Below the pieces are notes generated by a model. The model was given only the letters and a program-made list of their open reading frames with translations. It had not been told where the DNA came from and made no database searches. A stretch of 64,000 nt of DNA. Source: Gordonia sp049847105 (GTDB lineage Bacteria; Actinomycetota; Actinomycetes; Mycobacteriales; Mycobacteriaceae). The translations under genes and the position numbers were made by a program. The stretch is from positions 744,001 through 808,000 of the forward strand of contig NZ_JBNCNS010000003.1 in NCBI RefSeq assembly GCF_049847105.1, read 5' to 3'. Of the stretch, positions 39,200 to 48,228 are shown piece after piece; the stretch's first letter is position 1; the number at the start of each line of letters is the position of its first letter.

Positions 39200-40444
39200 T
39201 TGAAACCATCGCATTCGGTCAAGCGTGTCCTCCGCACGACAGCGACGATCGGCGCAGCCGGTCTGCTCCTCGTCGGTGGCGTCACGGCGTGTGCTGACGA
39301 CAATTCCTCGGACTCAGCCGGATCAGCGGGAAGCACGTCGGCACTGCCGTCGAATGCGGCCACCGGCGACCCGGTCAAGATCGGGTTCATCACGCCCGAA
39401 GGCGGCCCTATCACCGTCCCGATGGTCCGGGAAGGTGGTGAGGCCGCCACGCAATACCTGAACAACAACGGTGGTGGCCTCGGGGGCCACAAGATCGACC
39501 TGGTCGTCTGCAAAGAGCAGGAGGACCCGGCCTCGGCGACGAGCTGCGCGAATCAGATGGTCGAGCAGAAGGTGGCTGCGGTCGTCGCGCCGTTCGGATC
39601 GCAGGGGGCGGTCATGTTGCCGATCGTCGCCGGCGCGGGAATTCCCTACGTCGCGCAGGCGCCGGTCTCGCAGGTAGAGATGATGACGTCGGGAGCGTTC
39701 ATGCTCTCGGGCGGCATCGTCGCGGTGTTCGCCGGTCAGGCCGCCACCGCGGCCAAGGAGGGCGTCAAGAAGATCGCGGTCGTCATCTCCGACGCCGGCG
39801 ACGCGGCCGCATCGGTGAAGGCGATCGGTACACCGATCTTCAAACAGGCAGGAGTGGATATGGACGTCATCACCATTCCCGCGTCGGCTGCCGATCCCAC
39901 TCCGCAGATCACCGCGGGGCTGGCAGGCAAGCCGGGTGCCGTCACGGTCCTCGGTGAGACCAGTCAGTGCATCTCGACGATCAAGGCGCTGCAGACAGCT
40001 GCTCCGACGGTCAAGAAATATCTGATCGCCAGCTGCCTCGACAAGCAGGTGATCGATGGCGTGGGTGCAGACGCGGTGGCCGGCGCAAAGGCGTTCACCA
40101 CGGTCAAGCTGGACTCCGATGATCCCTCGTCCGAGTTGTACCGCAGTGTCATGGCGACCTATGCGTCCGACGTCGATCCGGCCGGCCTGGCCTACCTGGG
40201 CTACCAGGTGATGATGTCGCTCGGCGAGGTGGGCAAGTCGCTCACCGGTCCGGTCACGCCGAAGGATGTCATGGCGGCGTTCACGGCAGCAAAGGATGTG
40301 CCGTTGCCGGCCGCCCCGGGGCTCAGCTTCACCTGCGACGGCTCGGCTGTTCCGCAGCTGAAGACGCTGTGCAGCAAGTCAATTCTCGTCAGTGATGTCA
40401 GTGCTGACACAAAGCTGGAAAACACCGTAGCTGTCAACAACTAG
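39200..40444 (+). CDS. branched-chain amino-acid/amide ABC substrate-binding lipoprotein
   Basis: A 414-aa LivK-type lipoprotein. I chose TTG 39200 because AAGGGA lies 7 nt upstream. The signal (RVLRTTATIGAAGLLLVGG) ends in the lipobox VTAC. The mature part has the two-lobed Leu/Ile/Val-binding fold (VKIGFITPEGGPITVP, NNNGGGLGGHKIDLVVCKEQEDP, and a QVMMSLGEVGKSL hinge end). It feeds the fused permease/ATPase encoded 51 nt downstream. The ligand could be branched-chain amino acids, amides or small aromatic acids. Confidence 0.86.
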   Translation: MKPSHSVKRVLRTTATIGAAGLLLVGGVTACADDNSSDSAGSAGSTSALPSNAATGDPVKIGFITPEGGPITVPMVREGGEAATQYLNNNGGGLGGHKIDLVVCKEQEDPASATSCANQMVEQKVAAVVAPFGSQGAVMLPIVAGAGIPYVAQAPVSQVEMMTSGAFMLSGGIVAVFAGQAATAAKEGVKKIAVVISDAGDAAASVKAIGTPIFKQAGVDMDVITIPASAADPTPQITAGLAGKPGAVTVLGETSQCISTIKALQTAAPTVKKYLIASCLDKQVIDGVGADAVAGAKAFTTVKLDSDDPSSELYRSVMATYASDVDPAGLAYLGYQVMMSLGEVGKSLTGPVTPKDVMAAFTAAKDVPLPAAPGLSFTCDGSAVPQLKTLCSKSILVSDVSADTKLENTVAVNN

Positions 40445-40453
40445 TACGAGAGA

Positions 40454-40484
40454 GATCGGGGGTCGCCGCCGGCGACCCCCGATC
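40454..40484 (+). terminator. strong hairpin between binding-protein and permease genes
   Basis: GATCGGGGGTCGCC and its exact complement form a 14-bp stem around the loop GCC, between the SBP stop and the permease start. In ABC operons such a hairpin usually keeps binding-protein mRNA high relative to the rest, by partial termination or 3'-end protection. Confidence 0.7.
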
Positions 40485-40495
40485 TGGGTTCGCAC

Positions 40496-43258
40496 ATGAC
40501 TCAGCATTTCGCCTTCTTGGCATTGGGCCTCGGCAACGGCGCGGTGTACGCCGCACTCGGACTCGCACTCGTGATGACCTTCAAGAGTTCGGGTGTGGTC
40601 AACTTCGCGACGGGCGCCGTCGCGCTCTACGCGGCCTACACCTTCGGTTTTCTGCGTCACGGAGAGCTCCTCAATCCGATTCCGGGGTTCCCGGCGACGA
40701 TCGACCTCGGCGGGGACTGGGCCATCGTGCCGGCGATGATCGTGTCCGTCGCCGTCTCGGCACTTCTCGGCGTGGTGCTGTATCTCCTTGTCTTCCGTCA
40801 GATGCGCACGGCACCCGCGCTCGCCAAGGCGGTGGCCTCTATCGGTCTGATGCTGGTGATCCAGGCGCTCATCGCGCTGCGGGTCGGAACCGAAACCCCG
40901 ACCGTGAGTGCGATCTTCACACCGCGTGTACTCCGGATTGGTGACAGTGCGATCTCGTCCGACCGTTTGTGGCTGGCCGCGGTGGTCATCGGTCTGGCGG
41001 TGTGCGCCGGACTCGTGTTGCGCTACACCCGGTTCGGTATGGCGACGGAAGCGGCAGCCGAGTCAGAGAAGGGCGCGCTGGTCACGGGTCTGTCGCCGGA
41101 CAAGATTGCACTCAGCAACTGGGCGCTGTCGTCGGCGGTCGCCGGTATCGGCGGTATCGTGATCGCGCCCATCGTTCCGCTCAACCCGGTGGCATACACG
41201 ATGTTCATCGTGCCGGCGCTGGCCGCCGCCCTGGTGGGCAATTTCACCGGTATCGCGTTGACGGTGGGTGCGGGCCTGCTCATCGGTATGCTCCAGTCCG
41301 AGGCGACCAACCTGCAGTCGACCGTCGACTGGTTCCCCCAGGCGGGTGTTGCCGAAGCCGTTCCGCTGCTACTCATCTTGGCGTTCCTCCTCATCCGCGG
41401 GCAGCCGCTGCCGGGGCGCGGCGCGATCACCCGGCAAGACCTTGGACGTTCTCCGCGGCCTCGACGTCTGCTGGTTCCCGGCGCGGTCGGATGTGTGGTG
41501 GTGCTCGGCGCCCTGTTCGCCACATCCGGCAGTCTGCGTCTCGCAGTGATCGCCTCGATGATCTTCGCCGTCATCGCACTCTCCCAGGTGGTGGTGACCG
41601 GCTATGCGGGTCAGGTCTCGCTGGCTCAGCTCACGCTGGCCGGAGCGGGCGCATTCGGCCTGAGCAAGATCACCTCCGACCTCGGAGTCCCGTTTCCGTT
41701 CGCACCCATTCTGGCGGCATGTGGGGCGATGATCATCGGTGTGCTGGTCGGTCTTCCGGCCTTACGGGTTCGGGGATTGCCGCTCATGGTCGCGACCCTG
41801 GCTCTCGCGGTATTCCTGGAGGCCTTCTGGTTCCGGAATCCGAGCCTGAACGGTGGATTACAAGGCGCACCCGTCGATCCACCGAGTCTGTTCGGTATCG
41901 ACCTCGGGATCGGGGCCGGTGAGGGCTATCCGAGGATCGCGTTCGGGGTGGTCTGCCTGATCGTGCTCGCGCTGGTGGCGCTGGGTGTCGCGCGGTTGCG
42001 CGGAAGTGCTCTCGGTGCGTCCATGCTGGCGGTGCGGGCCAATGAAAGATCTGCCGCGGCGGCGGGCATCAATGTGGGCGTCACCAAGCTCCTGGCATTC
42101 GCCATCGGTTCGTTTGTGGCCGGCCTGGGTGGTGCGATGCTTGCCTATCAGCAGACGCTCGCCACCGCCAGCTCCTTCACGGTCTTCGCCGGTATCGGGC
42201 TCTTTGCGGTCTTCTACGTTGCCGGTGTGACGTCGGTGTCGGGTGGATTGCTCGCCGGCGTGCTGGCCCCGGGCGGAATCCTCTACTTCATCTCAGATCG
42301 CTATCTGAGCTTCGGCGACTACTACATGCTGGTGAGCGGAATACTGTTGGTGCTCACCGTGGTGACCAGTCCGGACGGACTCGCCGGGTACCTACAACGG
42401 ATTCGCCTCCCCGGCGGAAGAGGGGCGCATCCCGCCGAACAGACACCCGAGGCATCCGCGGTTCCGCCGGAATCCGAACGGGCCGTGGGGGAGAAGGTCA
42501 TCCTGGAGGTGGCCGGAGTGACCGTGAGCTACGGCCAGGTCGTCGCGGTGGACGATGTGAGCTTCGATCTTCGCGAAGGCGAGATCATCGGACTCATCGG
42601 CCCGAACGGTGCGGGCAAGACCACCCTCATCGATGCGATCGGCGGATTCGCGGCATCGAGAGGCCGAGTCACGCTGGACGGCAAGGAGATCAGCGGTCTG
42701 CCGCCACATCGACGCAGTCGATCAGGTCTGGGGCGGACGTTCCAGGACATCGAGCTCTACGACGAGCTCACCGTTGCGGAGAACGTCACGGTGGGTGCCG
42801 CGCGATTGTCGGGTGACACCGACGAGGCGGTGGCCAACGTGCTGACGCTGCTGGACATCACTCATCTCGCCGATATCCTGGCGGCGGACCTCTCCCAGGG
42901 GCAGCGACAATTGGTGTCGGTGGCCAGGGTCCTCGCCGGCCGACCACATGTCGCATTGCTCGATGAACCAGCCGCCGGACTCGACACTGCCGAGAGCCGT
43001 TGGCTGGGGGAGCGCCTACGGGCGGCCCGTGCGCTGGGTGTGTCCGTGTTGCTGGTCGACCACGACATGGACCTGGTCCTCAGCATCTGCGACCGTGTGA
43101 TCGTGCTCGATCTCGGATCGGTGATCGCCACCGGCACACCGGAACAGATCCGGACGAACGATCTGGTGATCGCTGCATATCTCGGTTCGCCGACGGCACA
43201 CGACCAGGAGCAGATCGGGAACTCTCATCCGGTGACGACTGAGGAGGTGCCGTCGTGA
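40496..43258 (+). CDS. LivH-LivM-LivG triple fusion (two permeases and an ATPase)
   Basis: A 920-aa protein with three parts normally encoded separately. Residues 1 to about 305 are LivH-like (ALGLALVMTFKSSGVVNFATGA); about 325-640 LivM-like (GQVSLAQLTLAGAGAFGLSKI, LRVRGLPLMVATLALAV); about 665-905 an ABC ATPase of LivG type with Walker A GPNGAGKTTLIDA near residue 702, signature LSQGQRQLVS and Walker B VALLDEPAAG. The ATPase is fused to the C-terminus of LivM through a linker rich in Pro and Glu. No frameshift is needed. ATG 40496 has no strong ribosome site; translation may depend on the hairpin just upstream. LivF follows with a 4-nt overlap. Confidence 0.88.
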   Translation: MTQHFAFLALGLGNGAVYAALGLALVMTFKSSGVVNFATGAVALYAAYTFGFLRHGELLNPIPGFPATIDLGGDWAIVPAMIVSVAVSALLGVVLYLLVFRQMRTAPALAKAVASIGLMLVIQALIALRVGTETPTVSAIFTPRVLRIGDSAISSDRLWLAAVVIGLAVCAGLVLRYTRFGMATEAAAESEKGALVTGLSPDKIALSNWALSSAVAGIGGIVIAPIVPLNPVAYTMFIVPALAAALVGNFTGIALTVGAGLLIGMLQSEATNLQSTVDWFPQAGVAEAVPLLLILAFLLIRGQPLPGRGAITRQDLGRSPRPRRLLVPGAVGCVVVLGALFATSGSLRLAVIASMIFAVIALSQVVVTGYAGQVSLAQLTLAGAGAFGLSKITSDLGVPFPFAPILAACGAMIIGVLVGLPALRVRGLPLMVATLALAVFLEAFWFRNPSLNGGLQGAPVDPPSLFGIDLGIGAGEGYPRIAFGVVCLIVLALVALGVARLRGSALGASMLAVRANERSAAAAGINVGVTKLLAFAIGSFVAGLGGAMLAYQQTLATASSFTVFAGIGLFAVFYVAGVTSVSGGLLAGVLAPGGILYFISDRYLSFGDYYMLVSGILLVLTVVTSPDGLAGYLQRIRLPGGRGAHPAEQTPEASAVPPESERAVGEKVILEVAGVTVSYGQVVAVDDVSFDLREGEIIGLIGPNGAGKTTLIDAIGGFAASRGRVTLDGKEISGLPPHRRSRSGLGRTFQDIELYDELTVAENVTVGAARLSGDTDEAVANVLTLLDITHLADILAADLSQGQRQLVSVARVLAGRPHVALLDEPAAGLDTAESRWLGERLRAARALGVSVLLVDHDMDLVLSICDRVIVLDLGSVIATGTPEQIRTNDLVIAAYLGSPTAHDQEQIGNSHPVTTEEVPS

Positions 43259-43977
43259 CGGTATTGGGGTGCGAGGGACTGGAAGCCGGGTACTCCCGTG
43301 CGGCGCCGTGTGTCCGAGGGCTGAACATCTCCGTCGAGGAGGGCGAGGTGATCGCGTTGCTCGGCCCCAACGGCGCCGGTAAGACCACCTTGCTGTTGAC
43401 CCTTGCCGGTTTGTTGCCGGGCCTGGGTGGAACAGTGTCGTTGGCGGGGCAGGTGCTCCCGTCCGGGAAACCGCGATCCGCGGTTCGCGCCGGTATGGTC
43501 ATCGTGCCCGACGATCGCGCCCTGTTCCGAAGACTCACCGCAGAAAAGAATCTGCGTCTGGCGGTCCGAGAACGCGGACATCGCGCCACGCGAGAGTCCA
43601 TAGAAAAAGTGTTGCAATACTTTCCGGCGTTGAAACCGCGACTGGGCGTGGCCGCCGGTCAACTCTCCGGCGGGGAGCAGCAGATGCTGGCGATCGCCCG
43701 GGCGTTGCTCCAGAGACCGAAGGTCCTGCTGATCGACGAATTGAGTATGGGACTTGCGCCCGTCGTCGTGGAGGCGATCCTGCCGGTTCTGCGGGACGTC
43801 GCGGCGTCGGAACGCACCGCGGTGCTGTTGGTCGAACAGCATGTCCGGCTTGCGCTCGAGGTGTCCGACCGTGCGATCGTTCTGGTCCACGGACAAGTGC
43901 GTCTCGAGGAGGACTCGTCCGTACTCGCCGGCGATCTCGAGCGGATCGAGCGAGCCTATCTCGGTGGCGTCGGGTGA
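43255..43977 (+). CDS. livF: branched-chain amino-acid ABC transporter ATPase
   Basis: A 240-aa LivF-type ATPase: Walker A GPNGAGKTTLLL, Q-loop GMVIVPDDRALFRRLTAEKN, signature LSGGEQQMLAIARALL, Walker B VLLIDELSMGLAP and H-loop VEQHVRLAL. GTG 43255 overlaps the triple-fusion stop. It supplies the second ATPase of the heterodimer with the LivG domain of the fusion. The LIDELSMGLAP wording is typical of LivF. Confidence 0.9.
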   Translation: MTVLGCEGLEAGYSRAAPCVRGLNISVEEGEVIALLGPNGAGKTTLLLTLAGLLPGLGGTVSLAGQVLPSGKPRSAVRAGMVIVPDDRALFRRLTAEKNLRLAVRERGHRATRESIEKVLQYFPALKPRLGVAAGQLSGGEQQMLAIARALLQRPKVLLIDELSMGLAPVVVEAILPVLRDVAASERTAVLLVEQHVRLALEVSDRAIVLVHGQVRLEEDSSVLAGDLERIERAYLGGVG

Positions 43978-44040
43978 CCACGTGGACGACAGCAACTGCT
44001 GCGCAGCGACAGTCGTCAGGTGCTGCGGCCGACGCACGAA

Positions 44041-44694
44041 TCACGGGTCGGGCGTGCCCGCGGCCTCGGGCATCACGCCCGCCCAGTCCTTCGGGACGAT
44101 AAAGACACCTTCAGCCGCAACGGTCTCGCCATCAGCGTCGGAGATCGCCCCGCGCACGACCTTCTTGCGGCCGTCGCGTTCCACGATGATGGCCTCCGCA
44201 TGCAACCGGCCGAGCGGTGTCGGGCGCAGATATCTCATCGTGAGGGTGCCGGTGTAGCACGGAACATCGTCGGCGCTACCGGCCTGGCCGAGGACGTGGT
44301 CGAGGACCATCGCGCACATCCCGCCGTGCACGCAACCCGGCGGCCCCTCATATGCGGCCCCGAGGGTGAAATCGGTGGACACCAGGCCGCTCTCGTGCCG
44401 GGTCACCTGCAAGGGTGGAGCCACGGCGTTCCGCAGGCCGATCACCGCATTGCCCCACGGCATGCCCTTCATGTCGGCGGTGTGCCGAACGCCGAAGGCG
44501 CCGTCGATCTGCCTGGTGCGCAACGATTCCACTGCCGAGTCGATCTGACCATGGGCGTCACGGATGACGTCCTCGTCGACCTCGGTGCGGATCACCGCGT
44601 CGATCAGTTCGCGAACGGAGTCGGCGAGGGGACCGAAAAGCGCACGACGACGTTCGAACTCCTGCGTGGAGATGTCTTCGAGTGTGAATTCCAT
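44041..44694 (-). CDS. PaaI-like hotdog thioesterase
   Basis: A 217-aa hotdog protein. The catalytic region reads GCVHGGMCAMVLDHVLGQA (HGG-x-Asp, with Asp about 8 residues after HGG), preceded by FTLGAAYEGPPG and followed by TGTLTMRYLRPTPLGR. This is the YbgC/PaaI family of acyl-CoA thioesterases. An N-terminal helical extension of about 80 aa is unusual for the family. It lies 31 nt downstream of the minus-strand hydrolase gene, so it probably ends that transcription unit. Confidence 0.82.
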   Translation of the reverse strand: MEFTLEDISTQEFERRRALFGPLADSVRELIDAVIRTEVDEDVIRDAHGQIDSAVESLRTRQIDGAFGVRHTADMKGMPWGNAVIGLRNAVAPPLQVTRHESGLVSTDFTLGAAYEGPPGCVHGGMCAMVLDHVLGQAGSADDVPCYTGTLTMRYLRPTPLGRLHAEAIIVERDGRKKVVRGAISDADGETVAAEGVFIVPKDWAGVMPEAAGTPDP

Positions 44695-44725
44695 GGTGTC
44701 TCGTTTCCTGCCGCCATCGAGTGGG

Positions 44726-46087
44726 TCAGTCGGGGATCCGGTCGGGATGGGCGTCGGCCAGAGCCTCGTCGCGGTCGGCCGCCAGGATGAAACCCATTTC
44801 GATCGCTGACGTTGTGGCCGCTCGGTAATGCCGCTCGTAGTCGTGGCGGCCGACGTATCGCGCGGCCAGGATTTCCGGTGCGATCGGGGTGGTGGAACCG
44901 AACAGCACGCAGATGCGAGGGACGTCGCCGCCGACGATGCCGCTCAGGATCTCGGTCGGCGCATCCACACACGGGGTGCGGACGCCCCCGCGGACGTTCC
45001 CGGCCTCATCGACGGCGAATTGATTTGTGTCCGTGCTGTCGTCGAGCTCCAGTGGGGTCGCCATCGGGGGCACCGGGCCGCCGTCGGCCCAGTCGCGCAG
45101 GTGGCGCAACGCGGCGCGCAGCACGAATCGTTGCTGCCCACGGTTGACCGGTGTCGGACACCCGAGCATGTGCTCATACGGCCCGATCTGATGGAGGTCG
45201 GCGTGTGAGGTGCCCGCGATCTCCCAGACACGCAGCCGATCGGTGTCGGGCTGGCGTGCGCGGTAGAAGCGGAAATTCGTCAGCACGTCGGTCTCGGTTT
45301 GGACGATGAAGACCGGGATGGGCAGATCGCTCCGGATCGTCACCGGCTCCTGAGCGAACACCGCATCGACATCGATGGCGGTGCCAGGCTCTCCCAGATC
45401 CAGGCCGGCGGCCGCGCGGCTGTGGATCAGCAGCCCGTCGAACACCTCGTGCTCGGCGGCGAACAGATTCGCGTAGGTCGTCAACGCCATTGCCGACTGC
45501 GATTCGCCGGCGGCGAGCAGTCGCCGGACGGACAGTCCGCGTAGCGGATGCGAGCCGCCCGAAGCGGACGTTGACAGCAGTGACCGCCCGACGGCCCCGA
45601 ACAGGTCGTAACAGTAGGCATCTCCCGGATGATAAAGGCCGGCATAGCGTTCCGGGTCCTTGGCGGCCAGCGTGCCCGATGCGCCTTCACCGAGACCGCC
45701 CACGGAGCCCGGCCCGCCCATCACGCCGGTGTACTGAGCCGAGACGCCGACCCACGCGTATCCGCCTCGGACGAGTTCCTCGGCCAGGTAGGTGTATTCG
45801 GGTGCCGCGTCTGATCCGCTGCTGACGTTCAGCCACTCGACGACGACGGTGCCGTTGAAGTCGGCATCGAGACGCGGCCTGCGCACCAGAACGCGAGTCG
45901 CGTACTTGTCCTCGCCGAGGGGGGCCACCGAACCGGGGCCCGCGTTGGCGTAGCGGGTTGCGACACCGGATGCGGCGTACTCGTTTTCCCGGAAACCGTT
46001 GGCCTCCAGGTCGGGACCGGGGGTGGCGCTCATGATCGAGCAGCCGCCGCCCCCGGTCAGCTCCGTGAAGTCGACTCCCGAGGTCAC
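44726..46087 (-). CDS. alpha/beta-hydrolase-domain protein (Abhydrolase_10-like)
   Basis: A 453-aa protein. VVVEWLNVSSGSDAAPEY is the typical opening of this family, LLAAGESQSAMALTTYANL the nucleophile elbow (GESQS, again GxSxS), and EIAGTSHADLHQIGP the His region. GTG 46087 overlaps the carboxymuconolactone-decarboxylase-like gene by 4 nt. The family includes uncharacterised actinobacterial esterases. The substrate is unknown. A steroid or lipid substrate is possible given the CYP51 neighbourhood. Confidence 0.72.
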   Translation of the reverse strand: MTSGVDFTELTGGGGCSIMSATPGPDLEANGFRENEYAASGVATRYANAGPGSVAPLGEDKYATRVLVRRPRLDADFNGTVVVEWLNVSSGSDAAPEYTYLAEELVRGGYAWVGVSAQYTGVMGGPGSVGGLGEGASGTLAAKDPERYAGLYHPGDAYCYDLFGAVGRSLLSTSASGGSHPLRGLSVRRLLAAGESQSAMALTTYANLFAAEHEVFDGLLIHSRAAAGLDLGEPGTAIDVDAVFAQEPVTIRSDLPIPVFIVQTETDVLTNFRFYRARQPDTDRLRVWEIAGTSHADLHQIGPYEHMLGCPTPVNRGQQRFVLRAALRHLRDWADGGPVPPMATPLELDDSTDTNQFAVDEAGNVRGGVRTPCVDAPTEILSGIVGGDVPRICVLFGSTTPIAPEILAARYVGRHDYERHYRAATTSAIEMGFILAADRDEALADAHPDRIPD

Positions 46088-46467
46088 TTCTGCTTCTTCT
46101 GGTGTTTCCCGATGACGTTGCCGAACATGAAATGCATCTTGGTGCCCAACGGCCAACCGACGTAATAGCACAGGAAGAGGCTGATCTCCTCCAGTTGTTC
46201 GGCCGTCAGTTCACCGTTGGCCAGCGCTGCACCCGCCTGGATCTCCGCCACGTCGATCTGACCCGCCTGGGCGAGGGCGCCGAGCAGGATCAGGCGGCGG
46301 TCGCGGACCGAGAGACCCTCCCGCGTCCAGACCTCACCGAACACCTGGTCCGCGGTGTGCGCGAAGAAGTCTCCGGGTCCGTCGGACATCTCCCAGCCGT
46401 AGACCTCGGACATCTTGTCCAAGCCCTTCTGGCGTTGCGGGCTGGTGGTCTCGTCAGCTGACGTCAT
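46084..46467 (-). CDS. carboxymuconolactone decarboxylase-family protein
   Basis: A 127-aa all-helical protein of the CMD/AhpD family (Rv0771-like by position). LSVRDRRLILLGALAQAGQ and ELTAEQLEEISLFLCYYVGWP cover the core. A single Cys (LFLCYY) is present but there is no CxxC pair, so it is not a peroxidase-type AhpD. It overlaps both neighbours by 4 nt (ATGA/GTGA). Decarboxylation is inferred from family only. Confidence 0.8.
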   Translation of the reverse strand: MTSADETTSPQRQKGLDKMSEVYGWEMSDGPGDFFAHTADQVFGEVWTREGLSVRDRRLILLGALAQAGQIDVAEIQAGAALANGELTAEQLEEISLFLCYYVGWPLGTKMHFMFGNVIGKHQKKQK

Positions 46468-47351
46468 GAGTCCTCTCCTTCTCGATGCGGCACGCCCAAC
46501 CCGATGGCGAAGTCGCGGAGTGCGATGTCGCCGAGCGGCAGATCGACGCCGAGTTCTCGTCCGAGTTCGAGTGCGAGCGACAGGTCCTTCTCGCCGAGTG
46601 TGCGTACCGGTGTCAAGATGTCATACCAGAAATCGTCGGGTGCGATCTCGTCGGTGGTGTCGCGCAGGATGATCGACCCGGCACCACCGGTGATCGCATC
46701 CGTGTGCCGAACCACCTTGCCCAGTTTGGTGATGCTGATCCCGGCCGCCTCGGCGAGCTTCGAGGCCTCCGCGGCGGCGGTGAACGAGATGAAGTGCAGG
46801 AGATTGCGGGCCAGCTTCATCTTGGTGCCGGCCCCGACGTCGTCGCCGGCGTGGACGAGCATGCCCGCGACGAGACCGAACGGTTCCTTCAGCTGTTCGT
46901 ATGAGGCGCGGTCACCACCGACCATGATGGCCAGGCGGCCTTGGTCGGCGCCCGCGGCCCCGCCCGAGATCGGCGCATCCAGCAGGGTCACACCGTGTTC
47001 CGCGCACTCCGCGGCCAGATCGACGGCGGTCTGGGGGCCGATCGTCGAGTGGACGGTGATGATGGTTCCCGGTCTGGCGGCGCTGAGCAGGCCGCCGTCG
47101 CCGGCGACCACGGTGCGTACCTGGGTGTCGTCGAGGACGCAGATGCCGATGATGTCGGATTTCGCCGCCAGGTCGCCCAGTGAGGTGGCGGCCGTGGCGC
47201 CCTGGTCGACGACCTTCCCGAGTGCTTCCTCGGAGAGGTCGAAGGCGGTCAGGCCACCCTCCCACTTGGCCAGGCGACCGGCCATCGGCCCGCCGATGTT
47301 GCCGAGGCCGACATAGCCGAGGCGCGCGGGCGCGGTACCCGACTGTGTCAT
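46464..47351 (-). CDS. NAD(P)-binding beta-hydroxyacid dehydrogenase
   Basis: A 295-aa protein of the 3-hydroxyisobutyrate/6-phosphogluconate dehydrogenase family (Rv0770-like by position). RLGYVGLGNIGGPMAGRL is the Rossmann motif, DAPISGGAAGADQG the substrate loop, and KMKLARNLLHFISF the catalytic Lys helix. It is about 40% like mmsB by eye but has its own conserved features, so its substrate differs. ATG 47351 overlaps the SDR stop. Confidence 0.83.
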   Translation of the reverse strand: MTQSGTAPARLGYVGLGNIGGPMAGRLAKWEGGLTAFDLSEEALGKVVDQGATAATSLGDLAAKSDIIGICVLDDTQVRTVVAGDGGLLSAARPGTIITVHSTIGPQTAVDLAAECAEHGVTLLDAPISGGAAGADQGRLAIMVGGDRASYEQLKEPFGLVAGMLVHAGDDVGAGTKMKLARNLLHFISFTAAAEASKLAEAAGISITKLGKVVRHTDAITGGAGSIILRDTTDEIAPDDFWYDILTPVRTLGEKDLSLALELGRELGVDLPLGDIALRDFAIGLGVPHREGEDS

Positions 47352-48097
47352 GAGCGGATGACCTGTCCGCCGTCGACATTGAAGATCTGCCCGGTGACCC
47401 AACCGGCCTCCTCGGACAACAGGAACAGACACATGCCGACCAGGTCCTCGGGGGTGCCGAAGCGCTTGAGCGGCAGCCGGTTGACGATGTCGGCCACCAT
47501 TTCCTTCGGCGTGGTGGAACGCGTCGCCTCGGTGTCGATCGGACCCGGCGCGATGGCGTTCACACGGATGTTCTGGCCGCCGAGTTCGGTGGCCAACTGC
47601 TGGGTGAGGCCGTTCACGCCGACCTTCGCGAGGCCGTAGAAGCCGCTGTACAGCCAGGCGGCCGTTGAGGACTGGTTGACGATGGCGCCACCGTCCTTCA
47701 TGTGCGGGTAGACCGCGCGGGTGACGTTGAGTGCGCCGTCGAGGTTCACGCTCATGAACTTCTTGTAGTAGTCCCACGGCACCGTGATCAGGAAGTCGAG
47801 CTTCATGCCGCCGTAGATGGCAGCGTTGTTGACCAGGCCGTCGATGGTGCCGTACGCGTCGACCGTGGCGGTTGCCAGCGCCTGCGCCGACTGCTCGTCG
47901 GCGACGTCGGTGTTCACATAGAGGCCGCCGATGTCGGCTGCGACCTGCTTGCCCTGCTCGTCGTTGAGGTCGGCGACCACGACGTTGGCGCCTTCGCCGG
48001 CCAGTGCGCGGGCGTAGGCCTCACCGATACCTCCGGCGGCTCCGGTCACGATGATGGTCTTGCCTGCGAAGCGTTGGTTACGGTCCTCGGAACTCAT
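47348..48097 (-). CDS. short-chain dehydrogenase/reductase (CYP51 locus)
   Basis: A 249-aa classical SDR (Rv0769-like by position): VTGAAGGIGEAYARAL, VADLNDEQ (Asp after beta-2, NAD preference), NNAAIYGG, Ser in VNQSSTAAW and the Tyr-x3-Lys pair in FYGLAKVG. It ends VDGGQVIRS, as in typical family members. ATG 48097 follows a weak site. The 131-nt gap to the aldehyde dehydrogenase gene contains a dispersed repeat, which may disturb transcription between them. Confidence 0.85.
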   Translation of the reverse strand: MSSEDRNQRFAGKTIIVTGAAGGIGEAYARALAGEGANVVVADLNDEQGKQVAADIGGLYVNTDVADEQSAQALATATVDAYGTIDGLVNNAAIYGGMKLDFLITVPWDYYKKFMSVNLDGALNVTRAVYPHMKDGGAIVNQSSTAAWLYSGFYGLAKVGVNGLTQQLATELGGQNIRVNAIAPGPIDTEATRSTTPKEMVADIVNRLPLKRFGTPEDLVGMCLFLLSEEAGWVTGQIFNVDGGQVIRS

Positions 48098-48129
48098 TGT
48101 CCTGCTTTCTGTTTGTTGAAGGGTGGTGT

Positions 48130-48183
48130 GGTCTCGATACACTCATCGCCTAGCGGCTCGGAGCTACTCGACCAGCGGTTGGG
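48130..48183. repeat. dispersed intergenic repeat, copy 3
   Basis: On the plus strand it begins GGTCTCGATACACTCATCGC and ends CTACTCGACCAGCGGTTGGG. It matches the copy at 28553-28606 over nearly the whole length and shares ends with 34997-35044. It splits the aldehyde dehydrogenase gene from the rest of its conserved gene string. Confidence 0.7.
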
Positions 48184-48228
48184 CTGACCGCCGATCCGCC
48201 CGATTGAGCTTGTCGAAATCGAGATCAC

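Noticed and set aside
40454..40484. Riboswitch or small RNA between binding-protein and permease genes
   Set aside because: It is a single simple hairpin with a 3-nt loop, best explained by mRNA 3'-end protection or partial termination.
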